This document shows, piece by piece, positions 1-6,600 of a DNA stretch of 8,930 nucleotides. Under the pieces are notes generated by a model. That model did not search any database. It saw only the letters and a program-made list of their open reading frames with translations, and had not been told where the DNA came from. Numbering within the stretch: position 1 is the stretch's first letter; every line of letters begins with the position of its first letter. Origin of the DNA: SG8-41 sp036397875 (GTDB lineage Bacteria > Pseudomonadota > Gammaproteobacteria > Burkholderiales > SG8-41); NCBI GenBank assembly GCA_036397875.1, contig DASWIC010000140.1:1-8930 (forward strand). Reading direction: 5' to 3'. The translations under genes were made by a program, and so were the position numbers.

Positions 1-286
1 CCTCGTCCCGCCCGGCATCCGGCTCGAGACGAAGCAGATTATAGTGATAAGCGATCTCGCGGCAGGTTTCGCGGCAGGCATTGAAGCTCGGAACGCCCCG
101 CGCGCCCTGCCGGTGCAGGGCGAGGAGACGAAATCCCTCGACCTGCCCCCCGGTCGGATTCCCGCCGCGCGCCGCGATCCAGTGCTCCAGCACCTCTTCG
201 GCAAGCGCCAGCAGGCGTTCCGCCGCCGCTTCACGCTTCCGGGCAAGCGATCCAATCTCGGCCTCGATCTGCGCGAGCGGCCTCAC
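1..286 (-). CDS. Small conserved-looking protein downstream of hdrB2, GTG start, C-terminus beyond the window
   Basis: An open frame starts with GTG at 286 and runs without a stop to base 1, giving about 95 residues of an unfinished protein. The start is supported by a strong Shine-Dalgarno AAGGGG (292-297 on the plus strand as CCCCTT) five bases upstream, and by a 4-base GTGA overlap with the hdrB2 stop, which suggests translational coupling. The first 35 residues are rich in Ala, Glu, Leu and Arg and look helical (IEAEIGSLARKREAAAERLL, ending near LEHW). A less regular part follows, with GFRLLALHRQGARGVPSFNA and then two cysteines in CRETCREIAYHYNLL. CxxxC is too little for a cluster by itself. 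I do not recognise a named family. Its place as last visible gene of the sHdr operon suggests a role in the same sulfur or lipoate pathway, but that is inference. Confidence 0.72.
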   Translation of the reverse strand, partial: MRPLAQIEAEIGSLARKREAAAERLLALAEEVLEHWIAARGGNPTGGQVEGFRLLALHRQGARGVPSFNACRETCREIAYHYNLLRLEPDAGRDE

Positions 287-1209
287 GCGAGCCCCTTTTC
301 CTTCAGCAGCTCGAGCCCGTCCGAGACGTTTTCATGGACGCTGAGCTTGCGCGGCGATAGCCCCAGCGCGATGCCGAGCAGCTGAGTGAAGTAGAGCATC
401 GTCACCTTGGTCTTTTCGCCCAGCACCTTCTCGGCGCGCACCTGGTGCATTTCGAGCCCGGAGTGGCAGGTCGGGCATTCGGTGGCGATTACGTCCGCGC
501 CGGCGGCTTCCGCCGCGCGCAGGATGTTCAGCACCAGCTTGGTCGAGGTGTCGCTGTCCGAGAGCACGTGCGCGCCGCCGCAGCACGAGGTCTTCAGCGG
601 AAAATCCACGTTCTCGGCGCCTGCCGCAGCCAGCAGATCGTCCATGAAGTGCGGCTTCGAGGTGGACTCGCTTCCCGGCCCCCGGTCCTTTTCCGGGAAG
701 ATGTGCCTCGGCCGGGTGTACATGCAGCCGTAGTAGTTGGCGACTTTCAGGCCCGTGAGCGAGTTCTTGACGCGGCGCTTGAGTTCCGCCTCGCCGATGC
801 CGTCCCTGATCCAGTCGAGCGCGTGGATCGTTTCCACCTGCCCCGCCCGGTAGGTCTGGTGTCCCGCCTGCTTCGAGATCCGCTCGACGGCTTCGCGCGA
901 GGCACCGTCGTGCGCGAGATCGTGCTCGGCCTTCTTCAGGTTGTGGTAGCAGCCGTTGCACGGCGCCATGACGACCTTGGCGCCCATCTCGTTCGCGGCG
1001 ATGGACATCACGCGCGAGGAAAGATAGGTCTGGACCTTGGGGTCTATGTTCTTCACCTCCATTGCCCCGCAGCAGTTCCAGTTCTTCACCTCGTCGAGCT
1101 CGAGGCCGAGCGCCTTGCCGACCTCCTGGGTGGACTTGTTGTACGCGTGCCCGGTGCCCTCGAGCGCGCAGCCGGGGTAGTAGGCGACCCGCTTATATTC
1201 GGCTTTCAT
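283..1209 (-). CDS. shdrB2: sHdrB2, HdrB-like subunit with two CCG domains
   Basis: Protein of 308 residues beginning MKAEYKRVAYYPGCALEG. It has two complete CCG modules, which in HdrB proteins bind noncubane [4Fe-4S] clusters. The first is C14, C46-C47-G and C84-x2-C87; the second is C162, C209-C210-G and C245-x2-C248. No signal peptide or membrane segment is seen, so it should be cytoplasmic. In HdrB of methanogens these clusters cleave the heterodisulfide. In sulfur oxidizers the paralogue is part of the sHdr complex that oxidises bound sulfane sulfur to sulfite; B2 would be the likely site of disulfide chemistry. ATG at 1209 overlaps the hdrC2 stop by 4 bases (ATGA), and a clear AAGGA (1216-1220) lies six bases upstream. 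The frame stays open further upstream, but that part is antiparallel shadow of hdrC2 and has no homology-like character. Confidence 0.93.
   Translation of the reverse strand: MKAEYKRVAYYPGCALEGTGHAYNKSTQEVGKALGLELDEVKNWNCCGAMEVKNIDPKVQTYLSSRVMSIAANEMGAKVVMAPCNGCYHNLKKAEHDLAHDGASREAVERISKQAGHQTYRAGQVETIHALDWIRDGIGEAELKRRVKNSLTGLKVANYYGCMYTRPRHIFPEKDRGPGSESTSKPHFMDDLLAAAGAENVDFPLKTSCCGGAHVLSDSDTSTKLVLNILRAAEAAGADVIATECPTCHSGLEMHQVRAEKVLGEKTKVTMLYFTQLLGIALGLSPRKLSVHENVSDGLELLKEKGLA
292..297 (-). promoter_or_regulatory. Ribosome binding site of the GTG-start gene
   Basis: On the minus strand this reads AAGGGG, five bases before the GTG at 286 and inside the end of hdrB2. It decides the non-ATG start of the last gene. 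Confidence 0.6.
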
Positions 1210-1946
1210 GTCCTGTCCTTCAGGCGCAGCGCCTTGCGCTGCAGCGCTTCCTGTTCCTGCACGTATTCGGTGATCGCATCGCGCGCCTGCGCCCAGCCGT
1301 GGGTGCGCGGGCGAATGAGGGCGGCAACCCCCATCAGGATGCCCTGCATGACGGGCAGGCGCCGGGCGACGCGCCTCACCATCTCGACGAGCCAGTCCTG
1401 CAACAGCGGTTGACCGGTCTTCGCGAAGAAGCGGCGAATGACGCGGCCTTCCTCGATCTTGCCGGTCGCGACGACCTGCTCGGTGAACTCCTCGTCGAAG
1501 ATCATGGACTTCGACTTGGGCGTGTGGCCCTTCAGCTCCAGCCAGTGCGCGGTCGCCTTCATCACGCCCTCGGGGACGACGTCGCGCGGGCAAGCGTAGG
1601 TGCACCTGTTGCACGAGACGCACTGCCAGATGATCTCCTTGTCGCGCAGCAGCTCGGACTCCATTCCCATGCGGATGAGGTAGATCCAGTAACGCGGATT
1701 GAAGTCGGGATTCAGCGCGTTGACCGGGCAGGCGTTGGTGCACGAGCCGCACTGCCAGCAGCGGTGGACAAGCTCGCCGCCCGGGAGCGCCGCGATCTCG
1801 TCCTCCAGCCGCTCGTTGTAGTCGGTGACGACGCGCGGCTCGATGAACGTGCTCCAGTGGCCGGAGACGTCCACACCGTCGATGACGAGCTTGTCGTGCG
1901 ACTTGATGTTCTCCGGGCGGATCAGCGATTTCTCGTGGATCGGCAT
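1206..1946 (-). CDS. shdrC2: sHdrC2, HdrC-like double [4Fe-4S] ferredoxin subunit
   Basis: Protein of 246 residues. Two ferredoxin-type motifs are complete: C63-WQ-C66-GS-C69-TNA-C73-P and C109-VS-C112-NR-C115-TYA-C119-P. Each should hold one [4Fe-4S] cluster. The N-terminal 60 residues carry no motif; the C-terminal half (after about residue 120) is helical and contains the stretch MQGILMGVAALI, which is too weak and short to call a membrane anchor. In Hdr complexes HdrC passes electrons between the HdrB catalytic subunit and the HdrA flavoprotein; here it is paired with HdrB2, whose start it overlaps by 4 bases. The start at 1946 follows the hdrH stop by 14 bases; no good Shine-Dalgarno is seen, so it probably depends on coupling with hdrH. 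Confidence 0.93.
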   Translation of the reverse strand: MPIHEKSLIRPENIKSHDKLVIDGVDVSGHWSTFIEPRVVTDYNERLEDEIAALPGGELVHRCWQCGSCTNACPVNALNPDFNPRYWIYLIRMGMESELLRDKEIIWQCVSCNRCTYACPRDVVPEGVMKATAHWLELKGHTPKSKSMIFDEEFTEQVVATGKIEEGRVIRRFFAKTGQPLLQDWLVEMVRRVARRLPVMQGILMGVAALIRPRTHGWAQARDAITEYVQEQEALQRKALRLKDRT

Positions 1947-1960
1947 GGCTGGCGCAGCGC

Positions 1961-2833
1961 TCAGTCGAGCAGTTTCACGTCTGCGACGACGAACGCCTCG
2001 CCGTCGAACGCCTTCAGCCGGGTCCGCCCCCTCTGGTTGACGCCGTCAAGGCCCAGCAGCCGCTGCACGTGCCGCATCGAATCCTCGGGGGCCGAGAAGT
2101 CGGTGCGCAGATAGGTGCCGCCCTGCTCGCCGATGTAATCGGCGTACACCTGCGCGGTCAGCAGGTCCACGTACCAGATCACGTCGCGAAACACCCCGTT
2201 CGCCGCGAGGAACTGCGACAGCTCTTCCCGCAGCATGAGGTAGGTGCCGTAGCGCGAGGGGACGTCGATCACGCTTTGATCGGCATCCTCGGCATGCCAG
2301 ATTTCGCGCAGCACTCCGGTATTGGCCTTCGCGTCCCACACCCACCGGCACATCATGGGGTAGCGCTCGGGGTCCACGGTGTGCAGGATCTCGGCGGCAA
2401 GATCGTGCACCCAGCGATGCTCCCGGTCCTCGGGAAACGCGCCGCGAAACGCCGCCATGCGGCCGTCGGTCGTCAACGTGTCTTCGCGGCCTGCGAGCAG
2501 CCGGGCGATTTCGGTCTGCATCACCTGGAACCCGGCGGGCTCCAGGTAGGGGGTCACGCGCCGGCGCACGGTTGCGCTCAGCGCACACAGCGTCTTGAAC
2601 GTCTTGAGTTCGAGTGCGCGCGGATCGTCCCGTTCGAGCGCCTGGCGAAACACCGCCGTCTTGGCCTGCAGCGCCGTGACGTAGCGCTCGATGCCGCCGT
2701 GCTCCTCGCTGCCCGACACCAGCCGCTCGAACACCGCCGCGAGCTTGGGGCCGCTCAACTCGAGCCGGGGCCGCTCGGGCTCCGGCCGGCTGAGCGCTTG
2801 CTTTGGCACAGTTACGGGCATCGCGGCGCGCAT
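1961..2833 (-). CDS. shdrH: sHdrH, conserved protein of unknown function in the sHdr operon
   Basis: Protein of 290 residues from ATG 2833, one base after the hdrA stop; a second ATG at 2821 would give 286 residues, and neither has a convincing ribosome site. The first 28 residues are Pro/Arg-rich and probably disordered. The rest is a soluble, mostly helical protein with many charged residues and conserved-looking aromatic blocks (ERYPMMCRWVWDAK near 156-169, and REIWHAEDADQ and VIWYVDLLTAQVYADYIGEQ further on). It has only two cysteines, C83 and C162, so it is unlikely to bind a cluster alone. Its position between hdrA and hdrC2 is the one always occupied by the uncharacterised 'hyp' (sHdrH) gene of type I sHdr loci, also known as orf2 in Acidithiobacillus. 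The name is given from this position and general character. Function is unknown; a complex subunit or assembly factor are both possible. Confidence 0.85.
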   Translation of the reverse strand: MRAAMPVTVPKQALSRPEPERPRLELSGPKLAAVFERLVSGSEEHGGIERYVTALQAKTAVFRQALERDDPRALELKTFKTLCALSATVRRRVTPYLEPAGFQVMQTEIARLLAGREDTLTTDGRMAAFRGAFPEDREHRWVHDLAAEILHTVDPERYPMMCRWVWDAKANTGVLREIWHAEDADQSVIDVPSRYGTYLMLREELSQFLAANGVFRDVIWYVDLLTAQVYADYIGEQGGTYLRTDFSAPEDSMRHVQRLLGLDGVNQRGRTRLKAFDGEAFVVADVKLLD

Positions 2834-2834
2834 T

Positions 2835-3887
2835 TCAGGCCGCGGCAACCTGGGCCGGCGCCTGATTCGCCACAGCGAACGCCCCCAGGGCTGCAGCCTT
2901 CGCCTGAGCGATCGAATCGTCGATCGTTTCCGGTCCGGTGGCCGCACCCGCGACGAAGACGCCGGCGCGCGAGGTTTCGCCGAGGGCGCCGTAGGCGCTC
3001 CCCTTGGCGATGTTGCCGTGCTGCTCGAGCGCGACCCCGAACGTCGTCGCGAGCGACTTGTTGTCCACATTGGGGTCCATGCCGATGGCGTGGACCACCA
3101 TGTCGAACGGGATCGTGATCGGGCGCTTCACCAGGGTGTCCTCGCCCTTGACGATCAGTTTTTTGCCGTCGGAGGTCACCTCCGCGATCCGCGCCTTGAT
3201 GTACTTGACCTTGAACTCCTCTTGGCTGCGCCAGTAGTAGGTCTCGTTGTGCCCGTAGGTCCGGATGTCCATGTAGTAAATATAGACGTGGCAGTCGGGC
3301 AGCTCCTCGCGAATCTCCATCGCGATGTTGCAGGACACGGTGCAGCAGATCTTCGAGCACCACTCGCGCCCGATCTGCCGGTCGCGCGAGCCGACGCAGA
3401 GCAGGATCGCGACGCGCTCGGGTTTTCGTCCGTCCGAAGGGCAGCGCACGCCCGCGCCCGAGGAGATCATCTGCTCAACCTGGGTGGTGGTCACGACGTC
3501 GGGAAAGGTCCCGAAGCCCCATTCGGGCTTGTTGACCGAATCGAAATGGGTGAATCCGGTGCACAGGATCGCGGCGCCGGCCTCGAGCGCCTGGCCGTTG
3601 GAGAGCCGCAGGTTGAACGCACCGGGCGCGCCGCCGAACTCGCTGACCGTGGCGCCCTTGTGGACCGTCACCAAGGAACTACTTTCGACTCGGCTCACCA
3701 TGGCACCGATCGCGTCCCTCGCCCACTCGCCCGAGGGCACGAGCTTCGCGTAGCCGGAGAGGATCGGCGAACCGCCGAGCCGGGGTTCCTTTTCCACGAG
3801 CACCGCGCGCTGGCCGATGGTGGCGAGCGCATGGGCGGCGGCGAGGCCCGCGGGCCCGCCGCCCACGACCAATATCGGCCTGGTCAT
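2835..3887 (-). CDS. shdrA: sHdrA, FAD and Fe-S subunit
   Basis: Protein of 350 residues. An N-terminal dinucleotide fold is clear: VVGGGPAGLAAAHALA at 7-22, followed by E32 at the end of the second strand, for FAD. The CTGF (109-112) and the C-terminal GVFVAGAATGPETIDDSIAQ block are typical of this flavoprotein family. In the middle lies the HdrA cysteine region LCVGSRD (C164) followed by C177, C181-C182 and C186, as in HdrA proteins of methanogens (CxGSRD...CSxxCC). It is much shorter than methanogen HdrA and lacks the extra N-terminal and ferredoxin domains, as is usual for the sulfur-oxidation type. It would collect or distribute electrons in the cytoplasmic sHdr complex. The start overlaps the hdrB1 stop by 4 bases (ATGA, 3884-3887). 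Confidence 0.94.
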   Translation of the reverse strand: MTRPILVVGGGPAGLAAAHALATIGQRAVLVEKEPRLGGSPILSGYAKLVPSGEWARDAIGAMVSRVESSSLVTVHKGATVSEFGGAPGAFNLRLSNGQALEAGAAILCTGFTHFDSVNKPEWGFGTFPDVVTTTQVEQMISSGAGVRCPSDGRKPERVAILLCVGSRDRQIGREWCSKICCTVSCNIAMEIREELPDCHVYIYYMDIRTYGHNETYYWRSQEEFKVKYIKARIAEVTSDGKKLIVKGEDTLVKRPITIPFDMVVHAIGMDPNVDNKSLATTFGVALEQHGNIAKGSAYGALGETSRAGVFVAGAATGPETIDDSIAQAKAAALGAFAVANQAPAQVAAA

Positions 3888-5248
3888 GACTGCTTCGCGA
3901 TCGGAATGTAGCCCGGCCCCGACGTGATCATGCGCCGCGGGTCGTAGAGGTTCTCCTGTTTGCCGGCCTTGACCTCATCGAGATACGACATGAACTCCGC
4001 CTTCTTCGCCTGCCAGTCAATGCCCAGTTTCTCCATCAGCTTTTCGGTGGGAGAGGCGTGCCAGTGCGTCTGCACGATCTTGTACGGATGCGCTCCGCAC
4101 ACCAGGGCCGCGAACTGGCAGTCGGCGAGGATGGACAGCTCCACCCCCTTGCCGGCCCCGCCCGCCTTGCTGATCCACTGGTTCTTGTCGAGGGTGGTGA
4201 TGCAGCCGGTGTCGTGGCCGATCATCACGTCGGCATGCGCCTCCTCGACCGCGACCCGCACCTTGCGGTCAATGGCGAAAGAGCGGGTGAACTCGCGCTC
4301 GGAGATGATGTGCCGGAAGCCGAACCCGCAGCAGTCGTACCAGGTCGAGTAGTCGATCACCTGCGCGCCGAGCGCCTGCATCACGCTGGTGGTCACGGCG
4401 AGACGGTTGCCGTCGAGGATCTTGTCGTCGTAGATCGCGTCCTCGGGGACCATCTTGTACACGTGGCAGGCCGGGTGGATGGTCGCCCGGATTTCGCTGC
4501 AATCGATCTCCCGCATCGCCGCGATGCGATCCCGCACCACGTGCAGCCACTCGGAGTAGTGCACGACCTCTTCGGGAATGAGGAGCTTGCCGTCCACCAG
4601 TCGCCCGAGCTTGCCGAGGATATTGCGGACGCTCTCGCGCAGCTTGGCCGAACGCAGCAGGTAACCGCGCACCTCCTTGTAGTTGCCGAACGAGGTGCCG
4701 CAGTGAACCAGCGGATAGAAATACGCATCGGGGAGGCCCTGCGCGCGCGCGGCGACATAGGCCTGGTGGAAATTCCTGAGAAACACCGCCGCCAGGCTTT
4801 CGAGATTGCCGATCCCCGAGCCATGGTAGTTCCATGCCGTGCACGAGGTCTGGTCGGTCTCGTCCAGGTACTCGATGCCGAGGCGGTTCATCAGCCACAA
4901 GAGCGAGGCCGGATATCCCGGGATGTTGCCGCACTGTCCGCACGACTTGTGGTGCCAGAGCCGCCGCGTCGGAATCTTCTTGTCCCAGCCGTAGAGCGTC
5001 TTTACCATGACCGGCTCGTGCTCGTCGGAGACGCGGTGGACGACGATCTCGCCGTCCTTTTCCAGTTGCCACATGATGTCGCGCACGTCCTCCACGCGCT
5101 CCTTGCCGGTCTGCATCGAGCGCCGGTCGATTCTCAGCTCGACCCACGAGGTCGCGATGCGCGCGTCTTCGGACTTGAGCTTCGAATCCCGCCACTCCGC
5201 ACCGTGGCCGGTGAAGCGCTCACCACCATTCGCGTTGCCGATCGCCAT
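3884..5248 (-). CDS. shdrB1: sHdrB1, HdrB-like subunit with altered CCG motifs
   Basis: Protein of 454 residues from ATG 5248 (MAIGNANGGERF). This start has AAGGA (5256-5260) seven bases upstream. A TTG at 5263 would add five residues and overlap the hdrC1 stop, but it has no such site. The N-terminal 95 residues are an extension not found in sHdrB2. Cysteines of the first module are C103-GQ-C106, C136 and C183, without a CC pair. The second module has C261, C306-C307-GFGFRH and C349, but the second cysteine of the usual CxxC is replaced by T352 (GCITTLD). The sequence HKSCGQCGNIPGYPAS at 100-115 looks like a binding site of its own. The protein should be cytoplasmic and part of the sHdr complex together with HdrC1 and HdrA. 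Cluster content cannot be assumed to equal that of HdrB2. Confidence 0.92.
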   Translation of the reverse strand: MAIGNANGGERFTGHGAEWRDSKLKSEDARIATSWVELRIDRRSMQTGKERVEDVRDIMWQLEKDGEIVVHRVSDEHEPVMVKTLYGWDKKIPTRRLWHHKSCGQCGNIPGYPASLLWLMNRLGIEYLDETDQTSCTAWNYHGSGIGNLESLAAVFLRNFHQAYVAARAQGLPDAYFYPLVHCGTSFGNYKEVRGYLLRSAKLRESVRNILGKLGRLVDGKLLIPEEVVHYSEWLHVVRDRIAAMREIDCSEIRATIHPACHVYKMVPEDAIYDDKILDGNRLAVTTSVMQALGAQVIDYSTWYDCCGFGFRHIISEREFTRSFAIDRKVRVAVEEAHADVMIGHDTGCITTLDKNQWISKAGGAGKGVELSILADCQFAALVCGAHPYKIVQTHWHASPTEKLMEKLGIDWQAKKAEFMSYLDEVKAGKQENLYDPRRMITSGPGYIPIAKQS

Positions 5249-5255
5249 GTCGATT

Positions 5256-5260
5256 TCCTT
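5256..5260 (-). promoter_or_regulatory. Ribosome binding site that sets the hdrB1 start
   Basis: Reads AAGGA on the minus strand, seven bases before ATG 5248, and touches the hdrC1 stop codon (5260-5262). It favours ATG 5248 over the TTG at 5263. Confidence 0.6.
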
Positions 5261-6018
5261 CAACGGTTATCCTCTTCATCTTGCTGGTCGGCGAGGAAGT
5301 CCTTCCAGTCCTCGCGCTTTTCGTCCATGATATCCGCGATCACGTCGAACAGGTTCTGGTCGATTCCCTCGAGTTGCTTCAGCACCCCGGTTTCCTCCCA
5401 GATGGTGTAGAGCTCGACCGACGTCTTCAGGTTCACTTCCCAGGCGGTCGCGGTGGTATTGAGGGTCGGCATGGGGATCGCCTTGCGCAGGAGCTTCAAC
5501 GGCGCGTCGATCTTGGAAACCTCCGGGCCCCAATCCGGGAAATGCTCGGGGGTAATCATGTCGGGCGCGAGCTGGTTGCCGGTCGAGATCAGCTTCAGCA
5601 TGACGCGGCTGAACGGGCGCAACACGGCCTTCGCCGACTCCATTTCGTGCTTGATCGCCGTCTCGCGCATCAGCATGATCAGGCCGCCCGGGGAATTGCC
5701 GAACGGGCAGCGCGCCGCGCAGGTGTAGCACTGGGCGCAAGCCCAGATCTTTTCCTGCATCGCGTCGTAGATGCCCTCGAGGTTTTCGGTCCAGAGCAGC
5801 TGGACGATCTCGCGCGGGCTGAAGTCGTAGTAGTGGGCGGCGGGACAGGTGGCCGTGCAGATGCCGCAATTCAGGCATCCGTTCAGCTCGTGGTCGTAGC
5901 GCAGGTCCGACTGGATGTCCCTGAAGATTTCCTCGAGCTTCGCGCGCGGCACCGCCGGCTGGTCGGAGACGGGGTCGCCGATGTGCTCCTGAACCCGGGT
6001 GCCTGTCGCGTGTGCCAT
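5260..6018 (-). CDS. shdrC1: sHdrC1, HdrC-like double [4Fe-4S] ferredoxin subunit
   Basis: Protein of 252 residues. It has two ferredoxin-type motifs, C48-LN-C51-GI-C54-TAT-C58-P and C94-AQ-C97-YT-C100-AAR-C104-P, each for one [4Fe-4S] cluster. The region between them has the HdrC-like helical pattern (SPREIVQLLW). The C-terminal half has no cysteine and ends in a very acidic tail (DEKREDWKDFLADQQDEEDN). No signal or membrane segment is seen. It should move electrons between HdrB1 and HdrA. The start at 6018 lies 21 bases after the dsrE stop, with a weak GGCGGA upstream; the stop is 11 bases before the hdrB1 ATG, so it is in the same operon. Confidence 0.93.
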   Translation of the reverse strand: MAHATGTRVQEHIGDPVSDQPAVPRAKLEEIFRDIQSDLRYDHELNGCLNCGICTATCPAAHYYDFSPREIVQLLWTENLEGIYDAMQEKIWACAQCYTCAARCPFGNSPGGLIMLMRETAIKHEMESAKAVLRPFSRVMLKLISTGNQLAPDMITPEHFPDWGPEVSKIDAPLKLLRKAIPMPTLNTTATAWEVNLKTSVELYTIWEETGVLKQLEGIDQNLFDVIADIMDEKREDWKDFLADQQDEEDNR

Positions 6019-6039
6019 GGTCGAGTCCGCCGGTTCGAA

Positions 6040-6417
6040 TCAGTAGGTCATGACCTTGCAGTCGCTCTCCATCACCTCTTCGATGAGGTGAGCGCCGCCG
6101 ATGATTCCCTCGCATTCCGGAATCAGGTCCTCCACCGTCATGTCAAACAGGTCGAGATTCGGCGAGCAGCAGTAGAACTTGACGCCGGCCTCGTGCGCAT
6201 CCTTGATGAAATCGTAGACCGACTTCGGCGAGCCCTCCTTCACGAAGAGCTTCTCGGCCACGCCCTTCTTCATCAGCCGGCCGGAGGTGGCCGTGCAGAT
6301 AACGTCGACCTCGTATTCCATCGCCGCCGCGGCGGTCGCCTGGAAGATCGGCGCGCCGAGCTCCTCGCCGTTGCGTGGATCCGTGTTGGCCATCACGATG
6401 ATCAACTTGCGAGCCAT
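6040..6417 (-). CDS. dsrE3A: DsrE3A-type sulfurtransferase
   Basis: Protein of 125 residues, MARKLIIVMANTDPRNGEEL, with the DsrE/F-like alpha/beta fold: an N-terminal strand, then PIFQATAAAAMEYEVDVICTATSG, then VKEGSPKSVYDFIKDAHEAGVKFYCC. The vicinal pair C83-C84 (FYCCSPNL) sits where DsrE-family proteins carry their sulfur-accepting cysteine; from memory, a Cys83/Cys84 pair is described for DsrE3A of Hyphomicrobium sHdr loci. C41 and C102 are also present. It would carry sulfane sulfur as a persulfide in the cytoplasm and exchange it with TusA or the Hdr subunits. It is the first gene of the operon after the promoter region. ATG 6417 is chosen because GGAGG (6428-6432) lies ten bases upstream; an in-frame ATG at 6465 has nothing comparable. 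DsrE is usually oligomeric. The subtype call is by context and the cysteine pair. Confidence 0.88.
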   Translation of the reverse strand: MARKLIIVMANTDPRNGEELGAPIFQATAAAAMEYEVDVICTATSGRLMKKGVAEKLFVKEGSPKSVYDFIKDAHEAGVKFYCCSPNLDLFDMTVEDLIPECEGIIGGAHLIEEVMESDCKVMTY

Positions 6418-6427
6418 GGCACTACCC

Positions 6428-6432
6428 CCTCC
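6428..6432 (-). promoter_or_regulatory. Strong ribosome binding site of dsrE3A
   Basis: Reads GGAGG (within GGAGGGGG) on the minus strand, ten bases before ATG 6417. It is the best Shine-Dalgarno match I noticed in the window and selects the shorter start over ATG 6465. Confidence 0.7.
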
Positions 6433-6505
6433 AACGATCGTCTGGAGCGCAACCGCTTCAGCCATCCAGGGGACTCGCCGCCAGCGCGAGGCGCGCTCCG
6501 GACCT

Positions 6506-6519
6506 GCCTCGAAAGAGGC
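6506..6519. repeat. Short inverted repeat in the dsrE-hdr leader
   Basis: Perfect 5-4-5 inverted repeat GCCTC-GAAA-GAGGC. It lies immediately downstream of the candidate -10 element, so it would be at or near the transcript start, where it could form a small 5' hairpin or be a second protein site. No T-run follows it on either strand, so it is not an intrinsic terminator. Confidence 0.4.
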
Positions 6520-6520
6520 T

Positions 6521-6548
6521 ATATTAGACCTTTCTAATACAAGAGCAA
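6521..6548 (-). promoter_or_regulatory. Candidate promoter of the dsrE-hdr operon
   Basis: On the minus strand a -35-like TTGCTC (6543-6548) is followed, after 16 bases, by a -10-like TAATAT (6521-6526). Both are only moderate matches to the sigma-70 consensus. The AT-rich patch stands out strongly from its GC-rich surroundings and is the only such patch in the 183-base gap between the amidotransferase-like gene and dsrE3A. A start near 6514 would give a leader of about 100 bases before ATG 6417. A different -35 is possible. Confidence 0.5.
6522..6539. promoter_or_regulatory. Perfect palindromic operator candidate
   Basis: The 18 bases TATTAGACCTTTCTAATA form a perfect 7-4-7 inverted repeat (TATTAGA and TCTAATA around CCTT). 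It fills the space between the candidate -35 and -10 elements and overlaps the -10. AT-rich imperfect or perfect dyads of about this size are typical of ArsR/SmtB-type repressors, and sHdr loci are known to be controlled by ArsR-type regulators of the sHdrR/SoxR kind. Which regulator binds cannot be read here; no regulator gene lies in this window. Confidence 0.55.
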
Positions 6549-6600
6549 GCCTACCGCGCGCTCCTCGATCGAGTGAAGCCGGGCGCCCTTTGCGCGGCCG

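Larger units (their letters stand above)
6418..6600. other. Intergenic region between the amidotransferase-like gene and dsrE3A
   Basis: The only noncoding gap over 100 bases. From right to left it holds a GC-rich part after the amidotransferase-like stop (6540-6600, no convincing terminator), the AT-rich promoter/operator patch, the small inverted repeat, a leader of about 75 bases with no recognised structure, and the dsrE3A ribosome site. I see no RNA gene or known riboswitch in it. Confidence 0.6.

Noticed and set aside
1210..1752. Upstream in-frame extension of hdrB2
   Set aside because: Lies wholly in the hdrC2 gene, is Arg/His/Pro-rich shadow translation, while ATG 1209 has a good ribosome site and begins the first CCG domain.
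2834..3070. Upstream in-frame extension of hdrH into hdrA
   Set aside because: Arg/Ser/Pro-rich shadow of hdrA; the ATGs at 2833 or 2821 fit the operon spacing.
2069..6537. Long plus-strand open frames opposite hdrA, hdrB1, hdrC1 and dsrE
   Set aside because: High-GC antisense shadows: their proteins are Arg/Ala/Val/His-rich without family motifs, and each faces a well-recognised minus-strand gene.
6540..6600. Intrinsic terminator after the amidotransferase-like gene
   Set aside because: GC-rich with several short dyads, but none is long or followed by a T-run on the minus strand.
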